From Bog-877 sp049518775 (GTDB taxonomy: Bacteria > Chloroflexota > Dormibacteria > Aeolococcales > Bog-877), in assembly GCA_049518775.1 (NCBI GenBank), contig JBEKRL010000026.1, positions 1 to 23,669 of the forward strand: a stretch of DNA of 23,669 nt, written 5' to 3'. Below are positions 8,443 through 16,085 of this stretch, piece by piece; position 1 is the first letter of the stretch, and each line of letters opens with the position of its first letter. The position numbers and the translations under genes are program-made. The notes beneath the pieces were generated by a model. It did no database searches and had not been told where the DNA came from. It saw only the letters and a program-made list of their open reading frames with translations.

Positions 8443-8942
8443 CGGACCATCCCGACCGCCAGGGCCCGGCGCAGCCCGGCCGCGTGGTGGTGGCAGATCC
8501 CGACCGCACAGGCATCGGTGATGTCGTCCGGGGCGGTCGGTACCGCGTCGCCAAGGATCATCCGCACCAGCCGCGCCACCTGGGGCTTGGGGGCGGCACC
8601 GTTGCCGGTGACGGCCTGCTTGATCTGCCCGGGGGTGTACTCGTGGAGCTCGATCCCGAACGAGGCCGCCGCACACACCAGGACACCCCTGGCCTGGCCG
8701 ACCGCCATCGCGGTGGCGACATTGCGGCTGAAGTAGAGACGTTCCACGGAGACCGCCTCCGGGGCGTGTCGCCGGACCAGCTCGGCGAAGCTGTCCCAGA
8801 GCACCAGCAAGCGGCGGCCCTCGGCCTGGTCGGGGGAAGTCGACCAGCAGCCCGCCTCCCGCAGGGTCAACCGGCCCCGCTCACCGTCGACGAGGGCCCA
8901 GCCGGTCAGGGCCAGCCCCGGGTCAAGCCCCAGGACTAGCAA
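8439..8942 (-). CDS. ruvC: Crossover junction endodeoxyribonuclease RuvC
   Basis: RuvC is the dimeric nuclease that cuts Holliday junctions. The 167-residue product shows the RNase H-like fold: LGLDPGLALTGWAL with the first catalytic Asp at residue 7, the VSVERLYFSRNVATAM block with the catalytic Glu, YTPGQIKQAVTGNGAAPKPQV, and the C-terminal DDITDACAVGICHHHA with the last acidic residues. All four expected acidic positions appear present. The start codon is TTG at 8942, placed directly before LVLGLDPG and preceded by a GGAGAGGG tract. It is the first gene of the tightly overlapping ruvC-ruvA-ruvB set and lies 41 nt after yebC. Confidence 0.96.
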   Translation of the reverse strand: MLVLGLDPGLALTGWALVDGERGRLTLREAGCWSTSPDQAEGRRLLVLWDSFAELVRRHAPEAVSVERLYFSRNVATAMAVGQARGVLVCAAASFGIELHEYTPGQIKQAVTGNGAAPKPQVARLVRMILGDAVPTAPDDITDACAVGICHHHAAGLRRALAVGMVR

Positions 8943-8983
8943 CCGCCCTCTCCCCAGCGCCCCCGGGCCATTCCCGCGCCTGC

Positions 8984-9727
8984 CTAGACCTCAGCCAGGA
9001 CGGCGTCCGGGAAAACCGCGTTGCAGTGGACCTCCCGCACGTCGTCGTGCTCTTCGAGAGCCTCCAGGAGCCTCACCACCGCCGGGGCGTGCTTGGCCTC
9101 AACCTCGACGGTGTTGGTCGGGTGCATGGTGACCTCGGCGGTCTCGACCTCGATCCCCGCCTCGGTCAGGGCCCCCCGCAGCGCCTCCAGCCGCTCCGGG
9201 GCCACGTAGACCTCGACGCTGTCCCCCTCGACCTGGACGTCGTCGGCCCCCAGCTCGATGGCCTGAAGGGCAAGCCCCTCAGGATCGGAGGATCCGGGGC
9301 TCACCCGGATGAGGCCGGTCCGGTTGAACATCCAGCCCACCGAGTTGGCCTCGCCGAGGCTGCCCCCGGCCCTGGTGAAGACGTTGCGGATGCCAGCCAC
9401 GGTGCGGTTGCGGTTGTCGCTGAGGACGTCCACCAGGATCGCCACCCCCCCGGGGCCGTATCCCTCGTAGCGGATCTCCTCGATGGCGTCTCCCTGAAGC
9501 TCACCGGTGCCCCGCTTGATGGCTCGGTCGATGTTGTCGGCCGGCATGTTGACCTCACGCGCCTTCTGCATCGCGAGGCGGAGCCGGAAGTTGCTGTTGG
9601 GATCGCTGCCGGACTCGCGTGCGGCCACCGTGATCTCGTTGGCCACCTTGGTGAAGGTCTGGCCCTTGCGGGCGTCCACCACCGCCTTCTTGTGCTTGAT
9701 CCCCGCCCACTTGGAGTGCCCAGACAC
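8984..9727 (-). CDS. yebC: YebC/PmpR family (TACO1-like) protein
   Basis: YebC proteins were annotated as DNA-binding regulators. More recent work on the YebC/TACO1 family links some members to translation of proline-rich stretches. The 247-residue product begins MSGHSKWAGIKHKKAVVDARKGQTFTKVANEITVAAR, a textbook N-terminus. It contains NMPADNIDRAIKRGTGE, EIRYEGYGPGGVAILVDVLSDNRNRTVAGIRNVF and GSLGEANSVGWMFNRTGLI, all highly conserved. The start is GTG at 9727 with a perfect GGAGGT five bases upstream, which settles the choice. The gene directly precedes ruvC, a widely conserved neighbourhood. The 130-nt gap upstream toward tyrS holds no gene. A TTAGACT stretch on the minus strand there could be a weak -10. 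Confidence 0.97.
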   Translation of the reverse strand: MSGHSKWAGIKHKKAVVDARKGQTFTKVANEITVAARESGSDPNSNFRLRLAMQKAREVNMPADNIDRAIKRGTGELQGDAIEEIRYEGYGPGGVAILVDVLSDNRNRTVAGIRNVFTRAGGSLGEANSVGWMFNRTGLIRVSPGSSDPEGLALQAIELGADDVQVEGDSVEVYVAPERLEALRGALTEAGIEVETAEVTMHPTNTVEVEAKHAPAVVRLLEALEEHDDVREVHCNAVFPDAVLAEV

Positions 9728-9857
9728 CGCCTACCTCCGACTTTCGCGGCGGCCGCCGCCGGGCCCCCGCGGGCGAACATGCATTCCCAAGGGTCCCAGT
9801 CTAACCGGACTTCTGATCCAAGCCTAGCAGTCCCTCAGCAACCCACCTGGCGTCAGG

Positions 9858-11048
9858 TCAGGGGCCGGGGGCCAGCCTCACCACCCGCCTTGAGCCCACC
9901 CGCAGCACCGCGCCGGGATGAACCACCAGCGGTTGGCGCCAGTCCCCCACTCGGTCCCCGGCCAGCTCCACCGCCCCGCCCTGGATGAGCCGGGCAGCCT
10001 CGCTCTTGGAGCCCGCCATCCCTGCCGCGATGAGCAGCTCACGGGCGTCCCAGAACTGCCGTGCATCGATGGCCACGTCAGCGATCTGGGCGGGTAGAGC
10101 CCGGTCCCGATGGACCCGGAAGAACTCCTCCCTGGCCGCCGCGGCCTGCCCCTGGCCGTGGAACTCGGAGACCAGCCGCTCGGCCATGGCGGCCTTGGCG
10201 TCCCTGGGGTTGAGGGTGCCGGTCCGCAGCTCCCGCTCGGTCCTCTGCAGCTCCTCATCCGGGATGTCGGTGAGCAGGTCCAGGTACCGGGTGATGAGCT
10301 GGTCGGGGAGGGACATCAGCTGGCCGAACTGCTGATCGGCGCAAGCCGCGACTGCGACCGCGTTGCCTAGCGACTTGCTCATCTTCCTCTCACCGTCCAG
10401 CCCCTCAAGCAGAGGCACGGTGACGATGTCCTGAGGCGGCCGGCCGTAGGCGACCTGGACCGCGCGCCCCCGGAGCAGGTTGAAGAGCTGGTCGTTGCCG
10501 CCCAGTTCCACATCGGCCCGGACCGCCACCGAGTCGTAGCCCTGGAGCAGGGGGTAGAAGAGCTCCGGGACACCGACCGGTTGCTCCAAGCGCATCCGCT
10601 GCTCGAAGTCGGCACGCTGGAGGAGCTGGGCGACGGTGGCGGTGTCGGCCAGCCTCAGCACCGCCACCAAGTCGAAGTCCCGGTACCACTCGCTCTGGCG
10701 ACGGATCTCGACATGGTCCGCGTCCACGACGGTGAAGAGCTGGTCCAGGTAGGTCCTGGCGTTGGCCTCCACGGCCTCCGGGGAGAGCTGGGGACGGGTT
10801 ATCGAACGGCCGCTGGGATCACCGATCCGGGCGGTGAAGTCCCCGATGACCAGGACCGGCAGATGCCCCTCGCGCTGCCAGCGCCGCAGCAGCCGCATGG
10901 GCACCGTGTGCCCCAGATGGAGGTCCGGAGCGCTGGGATCGATGCCGAACTTGATGCGCAGCTTCTCGTTCCGCTCCAGCCGCTCGACCAGATGCTCCCG
11001 GCTCTCGCAGTGGACGACCCCGCGCAGCAGCTCTTCGGCCCGACTCAC
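9858..11048 (-). CDS. tyrS: Tyrosyl-tRNA synthetase
   Basis: This class I synthetase charges tRNA-Tyr. The 396-residue product has the ATP-binding HLGH (44-47), the ELGGNDQLFN block (181-190) typical of the longer TyrRS subtype, KMSKS (222-226), and a C-terminal S4 RNA-binding domain (about 335-396) with GSKSEAARLIQGGAVELAGDRV. The start is GTG at 11048, chosen because the sequence runs straight into the standard MSRAEELLRGV N-terminus. No Shine-Dalgarno is visible, but TAGGCT sits eight bases before the GTG, the spacing expected of a leaderless -10 box. No T-box antiterminator sequence was found in the 420-nt region upstream. The 130-nt gap to yebC suggests the downstream genes may have their own promoter. 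Confidence 0.96.
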   Translation of the reverse strand: MSRAEELLRGVVHCESREHLVERLERNEKLRIKFGIDPSAPDLHLGHTVPMRLLRRWQREGHLPVLVIGDFTARIGDPSGRSITRPQLSPEAVEANARTYLDQLFTVVDADHVEIRRQSEWYRDFDLVAVLRLADTATVAQLLQRADFEQRMRLEQPVGVPELFYPLLQGYDSVAVRADVELGGNDQLFNLLRGRAVQVAYGRPPQDIVTVPLLEGLDGERKMSKSLGNAVAVAACADQQFGQLMSLPDQLITRYLDLLTDIPDEELQRTERELRTGTLNPRDAKAAMAERLVSEFHGQGQAAAAREEFFRVHRDRALPAQIADVAIDARQFWDARELLIAAGMAGSKSEAARLIQGGAVELAGDRVGDWRQPLVVHPGAVLRVGSRRVVRLAPGP

Positions 11049-11111
11049 GAGCTCAGAGCCTACCGCACCGAGCCCCGGAGACCGGGTCGGTCGGTGCCCG
11101 ATTGGGTCCGC

Positions 11112-11132
11112 CCGCCTTAGCTGGGAAGGCGG
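11112..11132 (-). promoter_or_regulatory. Inverted repeat in the tyrS upstream region
   Basis: CCGCCTT (11112-11118) and AAGGCGG (11126-11132) form a perfect 7-bp stem with a 7-base loop, 64 nt upstream of the tyrS start. If tyrS has a long leader this would be a 5' UTR hairpin; if transcription starts close to the GTG it could be an operator. No further evidence was found. Confidence 0.3.
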
Positions 11133-11223
11133 CCCGGCCCACAGCCTCGGGGGCGGGCGCCGCTGGCCGTTGGCCTCGTTGCCCAGGCCTTCGACCGGTT
11201 AGGCAGCGGGCCGAGACCCGCGC

Positions 11224-11254
11224 TTCACAATTTTGGGACGGGCAGTGCTACTGT
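11224..11254 (+). promoter_or_regulatory. Putative plus-strand promoter with extended -10
   Basis: TTCACA (11224-11229) is followed after 19 bases by TACTGT (11249-11254), preceded by TG at 11246-11247. This gives the extended -10 pattern TGnTACTGT. It sits in the only AT-richer patch of the gap and would start RNA near 11261, before the mini-ORF. The spacer is longer than ideal. Confidence 0.4.
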
Positions 11255-11287
11255 GGATGGGTAGGTCCGATCCTGACGGAGGTGCTG

Positions 11288-11335
11288 ATGATGCGAACCG
11301 TCTGGAGCTACCTGCGGCACACTCGGGCGGAGTAA
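11288..11335 (+). CDS. 15-codon leader-like mini-ORF
   Basis: ATG ATG at 11288 opens a frame encoding MMRTVWSYLRHTRAE and ending in TAA at 11333-11335. GGAGGT lies at 11278-11283, an ideal Shine-Dalgarno sequence at good spacing. The stop codon sits inside the 5' arm of the GTAACGGG/CCCGTTAC helix, so a terminating ribosome would block that helix. The peptide has single W and Y codons and three Arg codons, not a run of one amino acid, so any sensed signal is unclear. It is not recognised. Confidence 0.4.
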   Translation: MMRTVWSYLRHTRAE

Positions 11336-11408
11336 CGGGCCCCCGGGTCCCGGAGGCGGGAACTTCCCTGACCGGCACACTTCCCGTTACCCAGCGGACC
11401 CGAGTCGG

Positions 11409-11431
11409 GGGCGTTGCAGCGTCCGATTTTT
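11409..11431 (+). terminator. Short intrinsic terminator-like hairpin with T5
   Basis: GGGCG (11409-11413), a TTGCAG loop and CGTCC (11420-11424) make a 5-bp stem including one G-U pair, followed by GATTTTTG. The stem is incompatible with pairing of GCAG (11416-11419) upstream and of CGTCCG with CGGACG downstream. It could therefore be the switchable element of the leader. The stem is short, so efficiency is uncertain. Confidence 0.35.
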
Positions 11432-11470
11432 GTTCCGGCTTATCCGCCGGACGTGGTGCCAAGGCACCGG

Positions 11471-12076
11471 CTAATCAATGAGCGAGCCCTTCGGGGCTCG
11501 CTCTCTTTGGATCCCAGGCACCGGTCCCTCTCCGCCATCCGGTACTGCGAACCGCATTGGGCTCTGGTCCCGCACCCCGACCCGCGCGGTGGTCAGGACC
11601 TGGACCGGCGGGGACTGGGACCCCTCGAACCAGATCAGGCCCCGCCCCGGACCGCAGAGGTCGATCCCGTTACAGCTGAGGTCGATCGAGAGCGCCCGGC
11701 AGAGGAGCGCCGGGCCCCGCAGCCTCAGCGACGCCTCGACGCCGCTCCCGGCAGCGCCTCGGAGCAGGACCGCCTGGGGGTCCCGGTCAGCGCCGGTGAC
11801 CACGTTGAAACAGTGGTGCATGCCGTAGATGAGATAGACGTAGGCGACGCCCGCGACCCCGAACATGGGCGCGTTGCGTTCGGTGCGGCCCCGGAAGGCG
11901 TGCGAGGCGGGGTCGCCGGCACCCAGATAGGCCTCGGTCTCGACCACCCGGACCCGCAGCGTTCGGTGGCCCAGTCGCCGGCACAGCCAGCATCCCAGCA
12001 GCTCCCGCGCCACCACCGGGCTGGGCCGGGCGAAGAAGGCCCGGGGCAGGGGGCTGGGCCGGACCGACCTCGGCAT
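11471..12076 (-). CDS. 3-methyladenine DNA glycosylase (MPG/AAG family)
   Basis: MPG/AAG-type glycosylases excise alkylated purines and hypoxanthine in base excision repair. The 201-residue product has SPVVARELLGCWL (about 19-31) and VVETEAYLGAGDPASHAFRGRTERNAPMF. The catalytic Glu of this family corresponds to E48 in ETEAY, and the His in SHAF lines the pocket. YVYLIYGMHHCFNVVTG follows, then EAVLLRG-like QAVLLRGAAG and a GPALLCRAL block. The frame is open upstream to 12223, but I choose ATG 12076, with GAGGG five bases before it, because family similarity begins here. Its last codons form a 10-bp UUCG-type hairpin on the opposite strand. It lies 198 nt after pheT on the same strand, so it may be a distal operon member. 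That gap shows no other gene. Confidence 0.92.
   Translation of the reverse strand: MPRSVRPSPLPRAFFARPSPVVARELLGCWLCRRLGHRTLRVRVVETEAYLGAGDPASHAFRGRTERNAPMFGVAGVAYVYLIYGMHHCFNVVTGADRDPQAVLLRGAAGSGVEASLRLRGPALLCRALSIDLSCNGIDLCGPGRGLIWFEGSQSPPVQVLTTARVGVRDQSPMRFAVPDGGEGPVPGIQRERAPKGSLID
11480..11510 (+). terminator. UUCG-capped 10-bp hairpin
   Basis: GAGCGAGCCC and GGGCTCGCTC pair perfectly over 10 bp around a TTCG loop closed by C-G (11480-11503), followed by TCTTTGG. The C(UUCG)G loop exists only when read on the plus strand; on the minus strand the loop is CGAA and no U-tract follows. It overlaps the last codons of the minus-strand glycosylase gene, so it would end plus-strand transcription before it runs antisense through that gene. 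Confidence 0.6.
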
Positions 12077-12274
12077 GGACGCCCTCAGCGGGGGCCGGTC
12101 ACCACGGGTTCCGAGCCCCGCGCCAGACCACCTCCACCCTCGTCGACGGGGGTGTTCAAGACATCCCCGCGGGGGCCGACCGGCAGGCGGAGGCGCCATC
12201 GAAGAGGGGCGGCCACGGCGCACCGGCGACCATCCCGGTCGGCGCGAGTGGGACGGAGAAGCGGCCGTCGGACC

Positions 12275-14689
12275 TCATGCCGACCCGGCGCGCAGCTCCG
12301 CCCCGACCGCGACACTCAGTGCTGCCAGAACCCGGGAGCGCAGCTGCTCCCCCTCGCGATGCGTGAGGGTCCGCTCGGGATGGCGGAAGACCAGCCGGAA
12401 GGTCCAGCCCTTGGTGCCCGGCGGCAGCTGGTCGCCCTGATACTGGTCGACCAGCCTGATCTGCTCCAGCTCCACGATCGCGGCCGAGCGGACCGAGTCC
12501 CTCGCCGGGCCCAGCTCAGCCCGCTCGGGGACGGTGACGGCCAGATCGACGGAGAGCGACGGCGTCTTGCCCAGCCTCACCCCCCGCCCGGGCCGGCCCC
12601 CGGCCACCAGCCACCCGTCGACACGCAGCTCCGCCAGCACCGTGGTGCCGCGCAGCTCGAGCTCAGCGGCGGAGGCCGGCGCCAGCTGCCCCAGCACCCC
12701 TCGACACTGGCCGGAGTCCCACACCTCGGCGCAGCGCTCCGGGTGCAGGCCGCGGTGGCGGCCGGGACGGAACTCAACGTCGCCCAGGCTGAGACGCTCC
12801 GCCAGCCCCTCGACCACCCTGAGGAGTCGGTCCAGGCGGCCGGCGCTGTCCCCGGCCTCCGCCCCCGAGGCGTGGTCGACCAGAGCCAACAGCTCCGGCT
12901 CCTGGGGCCGTCCGCCCTGCCCCTCCCCCCCCCAGAACACCCTGCCCCACTCGAAGAGCTGGGTGCGCTCCTGACCCCTGGACTGGTTGAGCTGGCAGGC
13001 CTCCAAGAGGCCCGCGGCGCAGCTCACCCGCAGGCCGCCCAGCTGCGACGAGAGCGGGTTGGACAGGCTGGTCGGGGCGACCCCCTCCCCCAGTCCGAGA
13101 ACCGGCCCGCGGCGGTCGCGGTGCACCAGGCTGGAGCTGATGGCCTCGGTGAAGCCGGCTCCGAGGCATATCTCGGCGGCCAGCCGGGCCGCGCTGGTCC
13201 TGCCGGGATCTCCACTCGGAGCCGACCGCAGCGGCGGCAGTGTCGCCGGGACCAGCTCGTAGCCGAGGATCCGCCCGACCTCCTCGGTCAGGTCTTCGGG
13301 AATCCGGATGTCGGTCCTCACCGCCGCCGGGACCACCTTCAGCTCCTCGCCGCTCACCGTGACCCCGAATTGGAGCCGGCGGAGGGCGGAAGCCGCCTGC
13401 TCGGGCGGGACCTCCATCCCCAGGAGCCCACCGATCCGGCGCGAGGAGACCACGATCGGCTCGGGCGGAGGCGGAAGGGCCCCACCCAGTACCGGCCCGG
13501 GGCGAACCCGCCCTCCCGCCAACGTCTCGAAGAGGTACAGGAATCTCTGGGCAGCGGTCGGCACCAGCGCCGGGGAGAGCGACCGCTCGAACCGGGAGGA
13601 CGCATCGGTCCTCAGTCCCAACCGCCTGCTGGTGCGGCGGATCGAGACCCAGTTGAAGCTGGCTGCCTCCAGGACGATCTGACGGGTCTGCTCCCCCACA
13701 GCGGTCTCCAGTCCTCCGATCACCCCGGCCAGGGCGACGGGGCGGCCATCGCCGGTGATCACCAGTGCCCCCTCCAGCTGGCGCTCGGAGCTGTCGAGGC
13801 AGCGGAGCACCTCCCCGGGACGGCCCCGTCGGACCCCGATCACGACCTTTGCCCGGCCGCCCGCCAGCCGGTCCAGGTCGAAGGTGTGGACCGGCTGACC
13901 CATCTCCAGCATCACGTAGTTGGCGAGGTCGACCACCATCGAGATGGGCCGGCCGCCCACCGCCATGAGCCGGCGCCGCAGCCAAAGTGGGGTGCCCCCG
14001 GGGCGCACCAGGTCCAGGCACTCCGCCAGGTACAGGGGACAGTCGCCAGGGTCCTCCAGTGACACCTCGACCGACACCTCCCCTGGGGAGCCGGACCGCG
14101 AGATGGGGCCCAACTCGAGGTCGCGCAGCGGGCGGTCGAGCACCGCCGCCAGCTCTCGGGCCACCCCAAGGTGGCAGAGGCAGTCGGCCCGGTTGCTCAG
14201 CACCTCGAGCTCGTAGACGACGTCCGGCGGAAACACCTGGCTCAGCGGCTGACCCAGCTCCACCTCCCCCCTGGGGAGCAGGATCACCCCCTCGTGGTCA
14301 ACGCCCAGCCCCAGCTCATCGGGAGCACAGAGCATGCCGCAGCTATCCACCCCCCGGATCCGGCGCTGCCCGATCTCCATGCCCCCGGGCAAGCGGGTGC
14401 CGGGTCGGGCCCAGGCCACCAGCGCCCCCTGCGACAGGTTGGGGGCACCGCAGACCACCTGCCTGGCCGGCTCCCCGGGAACCGCCACCCGAGCCAACCA
14501 GAGGTGGTCGCTGCCGCCCAGCTGCGCCAGCTCGACGACCTCGGCCACCACCACCGGCTCGAGCCCATGGCCGAACTCCGCCACCCGCTCCACCTCGGTG
14601 CCGCTCAGGGTCAGCGCCTCCGCGATCCGCGCGGGTCCCAGGTCTCCCAGCTCGACGAATTGGGAGAGCCACTCGTGGCTGACTCGCAT
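12275..14689 (-). CDS. pheT: Phenylalanyl-tRNA synthetase beta subunit
   Basis: PheT pairs with PheS to form the alpha2-beta2 PheRS; the beta chain binds tRNA and edits Tyr-tRNA-Phe. The 804-residue product begins MRVSHEWLSQFVEL, standard for the family. A tRNA-binding OB domain (about 40-150) contains VVCGAPNLSQGALV and the GVDSCGMLCAPDELGL motif. The B3/B4 editing domain holds ISMVVDLANYVMLEMGQPVHTFDLD; the B5 domain is around residues 395-470 (RIPEDLTEEVGRILGYE). A catalytic-like core follows, with an FDX-ACB anticodon-binding domain at the C-terminus (KTPSLSVDLAVTVPE to LTHREGEQLRSRV). The ATG at 14689 shares one base with the pheS stop (TGATG), so the subunits are coupled for balanced expression. 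Confidence 0.97.
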   Translation of the reverse strand: MRVSHEWLSQFVELGDLGPARIAEALTLSGTEVERVAEFGHGLEPVVVAEVVELAQLGGSDHLWLARVAVPGEPARQVVCGAPNLSQGALVAWARPGTRLPGGMEIGQRRIRGVDSCGMLCAPDELGLGVDHEGVILLPRGEVELGQPLSQVFPPDVVYELEVLSNRADCLCHLGVARELAAVLDRPLRDLELGPISRSGSPGEVSVEVSLEDPGDCPLYLAECLDLVRPGGTPLWLRRRLMAVGGRPISMVVDLANYVMLEMGQPVHTFDLDRLAGGRAKVVIGVRRGRPGEVLRCLDSSERQLEGALVITGDGRPVALAGVIGGLETAVGEQTRQIVLEAASFNWVSIRRTSRRLGLRTDASSRFERSLSPALVPTAAQRFLYLFETLAGGRVRPGPVLGGALPPPPEPIVVSSRRIGGLLGMEVPPEQAASALRRLQFGVTVSGEELKVVPAAVRTDIRIPEDLTEEVGRILGYELVPATLPPLRSAPSGDPGRTSAARLAAEICLGAGFTEAISSSLVHRDRRGPVLGLGEGVAPTSLSNPLSSQLGGLRVSCAAGLLEACQLNQSRGQERTQLFEWGRVFWGGEGQGGRPQEPELLALVDHASGAEAGDSAGRLDRLLRVVEGLAERLSLGDVEFRPGRHRGLHPERCAEVWDSGQCRGVLGQLAPASAAELELRGTTVLAELRVDGWLVAGGRPGRGVRLGKTPSLSVDLAVTVPERAELGPARDSVRSAAIVELEQIRLVDQYQGDQLPPGTKGWTFRLVFRHPERTLTHREGEQLRSRVLAALSVAVGAELRAGSA

Positions 14690-15723
14690 CAGAAGTTCTC
14701 CAGGAGCCGGAGATCGTTCTCGTACAGGTCCCGAATGTCCTCCAGACCGTACTTGAGAGCGGCGATCCGGTCCGGCCCCATCCCGAAGGCAAACCCGCTG
14801 AGGCGTCCGGGGTCGAGGCCCGCGTTGCGCAGGACCTGGGGGTGGACCATCCCCGATCCCAGGATCTCGATCCAGCCCTTGCCGAGGCAGCTCCGGCAGC
14901 CCTTCCCCTGACAGAAGCCACAGGCCACGTCGGCCTCCAGGCTGGGCTCGGTGTACGGGAAGTAGCTGGAGCGCAGCCTGACCCCCCGGTCCACCCCGAA
15001 AATGGCCTCGACGAGGTATATGAGGGTGCCCTTGAGATCAGCCACCGTCACCCCCTCGTCGACGCAGAGCCCCTCCACCTGGAAGAAGACTGGGTTGTGG
15101 GCGGGGTCGGGGTTGTCGCGCCGGTACACCCTGCCGGGCACGATGATCCGGTAGGGAGGCGGCCCCGCCATCATGGTCCGCAGCTGCACCGGCGAGGTGT
15201 GGGTGCGCATCAGCCAGCCCTGGGCGGGGCCGTCCAGGTAGAAGGTGTCATGGGCATCCCGGGCCGGATGCTCGGGCGGCAGATTGAGCAGCTCGAAGTT
15301 GAATCGGTCGTCCTCGACCTCCGGCCCTCGCACCGACTGGTAGCCGAGCGCGGCCGCGATGTCCTCGATCTCCCGGATCAGTCTCCCGATCGGATGCTGG
15401 TGGCCCCGCTCCAGCGGCCGGCTGGGAGCGGTGACGTCGAGCCATCCTCCCCCCTTCGTCGACGGCCCCCGGCTGAGCTCGAACTCGGCCTGGCGCCGGC
15501 CCAGCGCCTCCTCCACCGCCTGCTTGGCTCCGTTGAAGGCCCGGCCCAGCTCGGCCCGCCGATCCGGGGGCACCTGAGCCAGCTCCCCGGCCCGGCTACT
15601 GATCAGGCCGCCGTGGCGGCTCAGGTACTTGAGGCGGAGATGCTCCAGCTGCGCCTCACCGGCTGCCCCGGCGATCTCCTCCAGGGCCCGCTCGCCAAGT
15701 GCCTGGAGGTCGCCCTCAGTCAC
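14689..15723 (-). CDS. pheS: Phenylalanyl-tRNA synthetase alpha subunit
   Basis: PheS is the catalytic chain of PheRS. The 344-residue product has an N-terminal coiled coil (about 1-90; RHGGLISSRAGELAQVPPDRRAELG) and the class II core. Core blocks are HPIGRLIREIEDIAAALGY, DTFYLDGPAQGWLMRTHTSPVQLRTM, FFQVEGLCVDEGVTVADLKGTL, and the C-terminal motif 3 region FAFGMGPDRIAALKYGL. A four-cysteine cluster (C268, C271, C276, C279; CGFCQGKGCRSC) resembles the zinc-binding insert found in many bacterial PheS proteins. The start is GTG at 15723, overlapping the rplT stop as GTGA. Its position after rplT and before pheT is the classic infC-rpmI-rplT-pheST order. Confidence 0.97.
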   Translation of the reverse strand: MTEGDLQALGERALEEIAGAAGEAQLEHLRLKYLSRHGGLISSRAGELAQVPPDRRAELGRAFNGAKQAVEEALGRRQAEFELSRGPSTKGGGWLDVTAPSRPLERGHQHPIGRLIREIEDIAAALGYQSVRGPEVEDDRFNFELLNLPPEHPARDAHDTFYLDGPAQGWLMRTHTSPVQLRTMMAGPPPYRIIVPGRVYRRDNPDPAHNPVFFQVEGLCVDEGVTVADLKGTLIYLVEAIFGVDRGVRLRSSYFPYTEPSLEADVACGFCQGKGCRSCLGKGWIEILGSGMVHPQVLRNAGLDPGRLSGFAFGMGPDRIAALKYGLEDIRDLYENDLRLLENF

Positions 15724-16082
15724 TGGTCGGGCGCGGTCTCCCGCACAACCTCAACCAGCCGGGCAAAGGCGGCCGGATCGTGGATGGCCAGCTCGGAGAT
15801 CTGCTTCCGGGAGAGCTCGACCCCCGACTTGTCGAGCGCCGCGATGAAGCGGCTGTAGGGAATCCCCGCCTGCCGCGAGGCGGCGTTGATGCGAGCGATC
15901 CAGAGCTTGCGGAAGTCACCCTTGCGCTTGCGCCGATCCCGGTACTGGTAGGACAGCGCATGCATCACCGCCTCGTTGGCCGGCCGGAAGAGGCGATTGT
16001 GGGTGCCGCTGAAGCCCTTGGCCAGCTCCAAGACCTTCTTGTGCCGCTTGTGGGCAGCCACCCCGCGCTTGACCCTGGCCAC
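15720..16082 (-). CDS. rplT: 50S ribosomal protein L20
   Basis: L20 is an early-binding 50S assembly protein and, in several bacteria, an autogenous repressor of its own operon. The 120-residue product matches throughout: MARVKRGVAAHKRHKKVLELAKGFSG, YQYRDRRKRKGDFRKLWIARINAASR, and the C-terminal GVELSRKQISELAIHDPAAFARLVE. The length is typical (about 115-120). The start is GTG at 16082, with GGGGAG seven bases upstream inside rpmI, only 3 nt after the rpmI stop. The stop overlaps pheS by 4 nt. Confidence 0.98.
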   Translation of the reverse strand: MARVKRGVAAHKRHKKVLELAKGFSGTHNRLFRPANEAVMHALSYQYRDRRKRKGDFRKLWIARINAASRQAGIPYSRFIAALDKSGVELSRKQISELAIHDPAAFARLVEVVRETAPDQ

Positions 16083-16085
16083 CTC

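Larger units (their letters stand above)
11261..11507 (+). ncRNA. Candidate orphan structured RNA with a mini-ORF
   Basis: This plus-strand segment lies between a putative promoter and a strong hairpin. GACGG (11275-11279) pairs with CCGTC (11298-11302), looping out the start codons of a 15-codon ORF. Nested complementary segments follow: CTGC (11312-11315) with GCAG (11416-11419), ACTCGGG (11321-11327) with CCCGAGT (11399-11405), and GTAACGGG (11332-11339) with CCCGTTAC (11383-11390), with TCCCG-GAGG-CGGGA (11348-11361) inside. CGTCCG (11420-11425) can instead pair with CGGACG (11448-11453) around CCGGC/GCCGG. The mini-ORF stop lies in the 5' arm of the central helix. This resembles a ribosome-controlled attenuator, yet no plus-strand gene follows. 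It shows no convincing match to rnpB, SRP RNA, tmRNA or a T-box. Strand choice rests on the ribosome site, the T5 tract, one G-U pair and the UUCG loop. Confidence 0.4.

Noticed and set aside
11340..11400. SRP RNA or cobalamin-riboswitch-like patches on the minus strand (GGTCAGGGAAG).
   Set aside because: Only short fragments match; the diagnostic GGAAG/AGCAGC pairing and the B12-box are absent.
11400..11455. CCGGCTTAT near 11435 resembles the 3' motif of RNase P RNA (rnpB).
   Set aside because: The adjoining ACAGAA and the 5' GAGGAAAGTCC signature are missing, and the available length is too short.
11049..11470. T-box riboswitch for tyrS on the minus strand.
   Set aside because: No TGGNACCGCG-type antiterminator sequence and no terminator with a U-tract on that strand.
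11414..14062. A very long plus-strand open frame (882 codons) across mpg and pheT.
   Set aside because: It is the antisense of two clear genes in GC-rich DNA, of low complexity and without family similarity.
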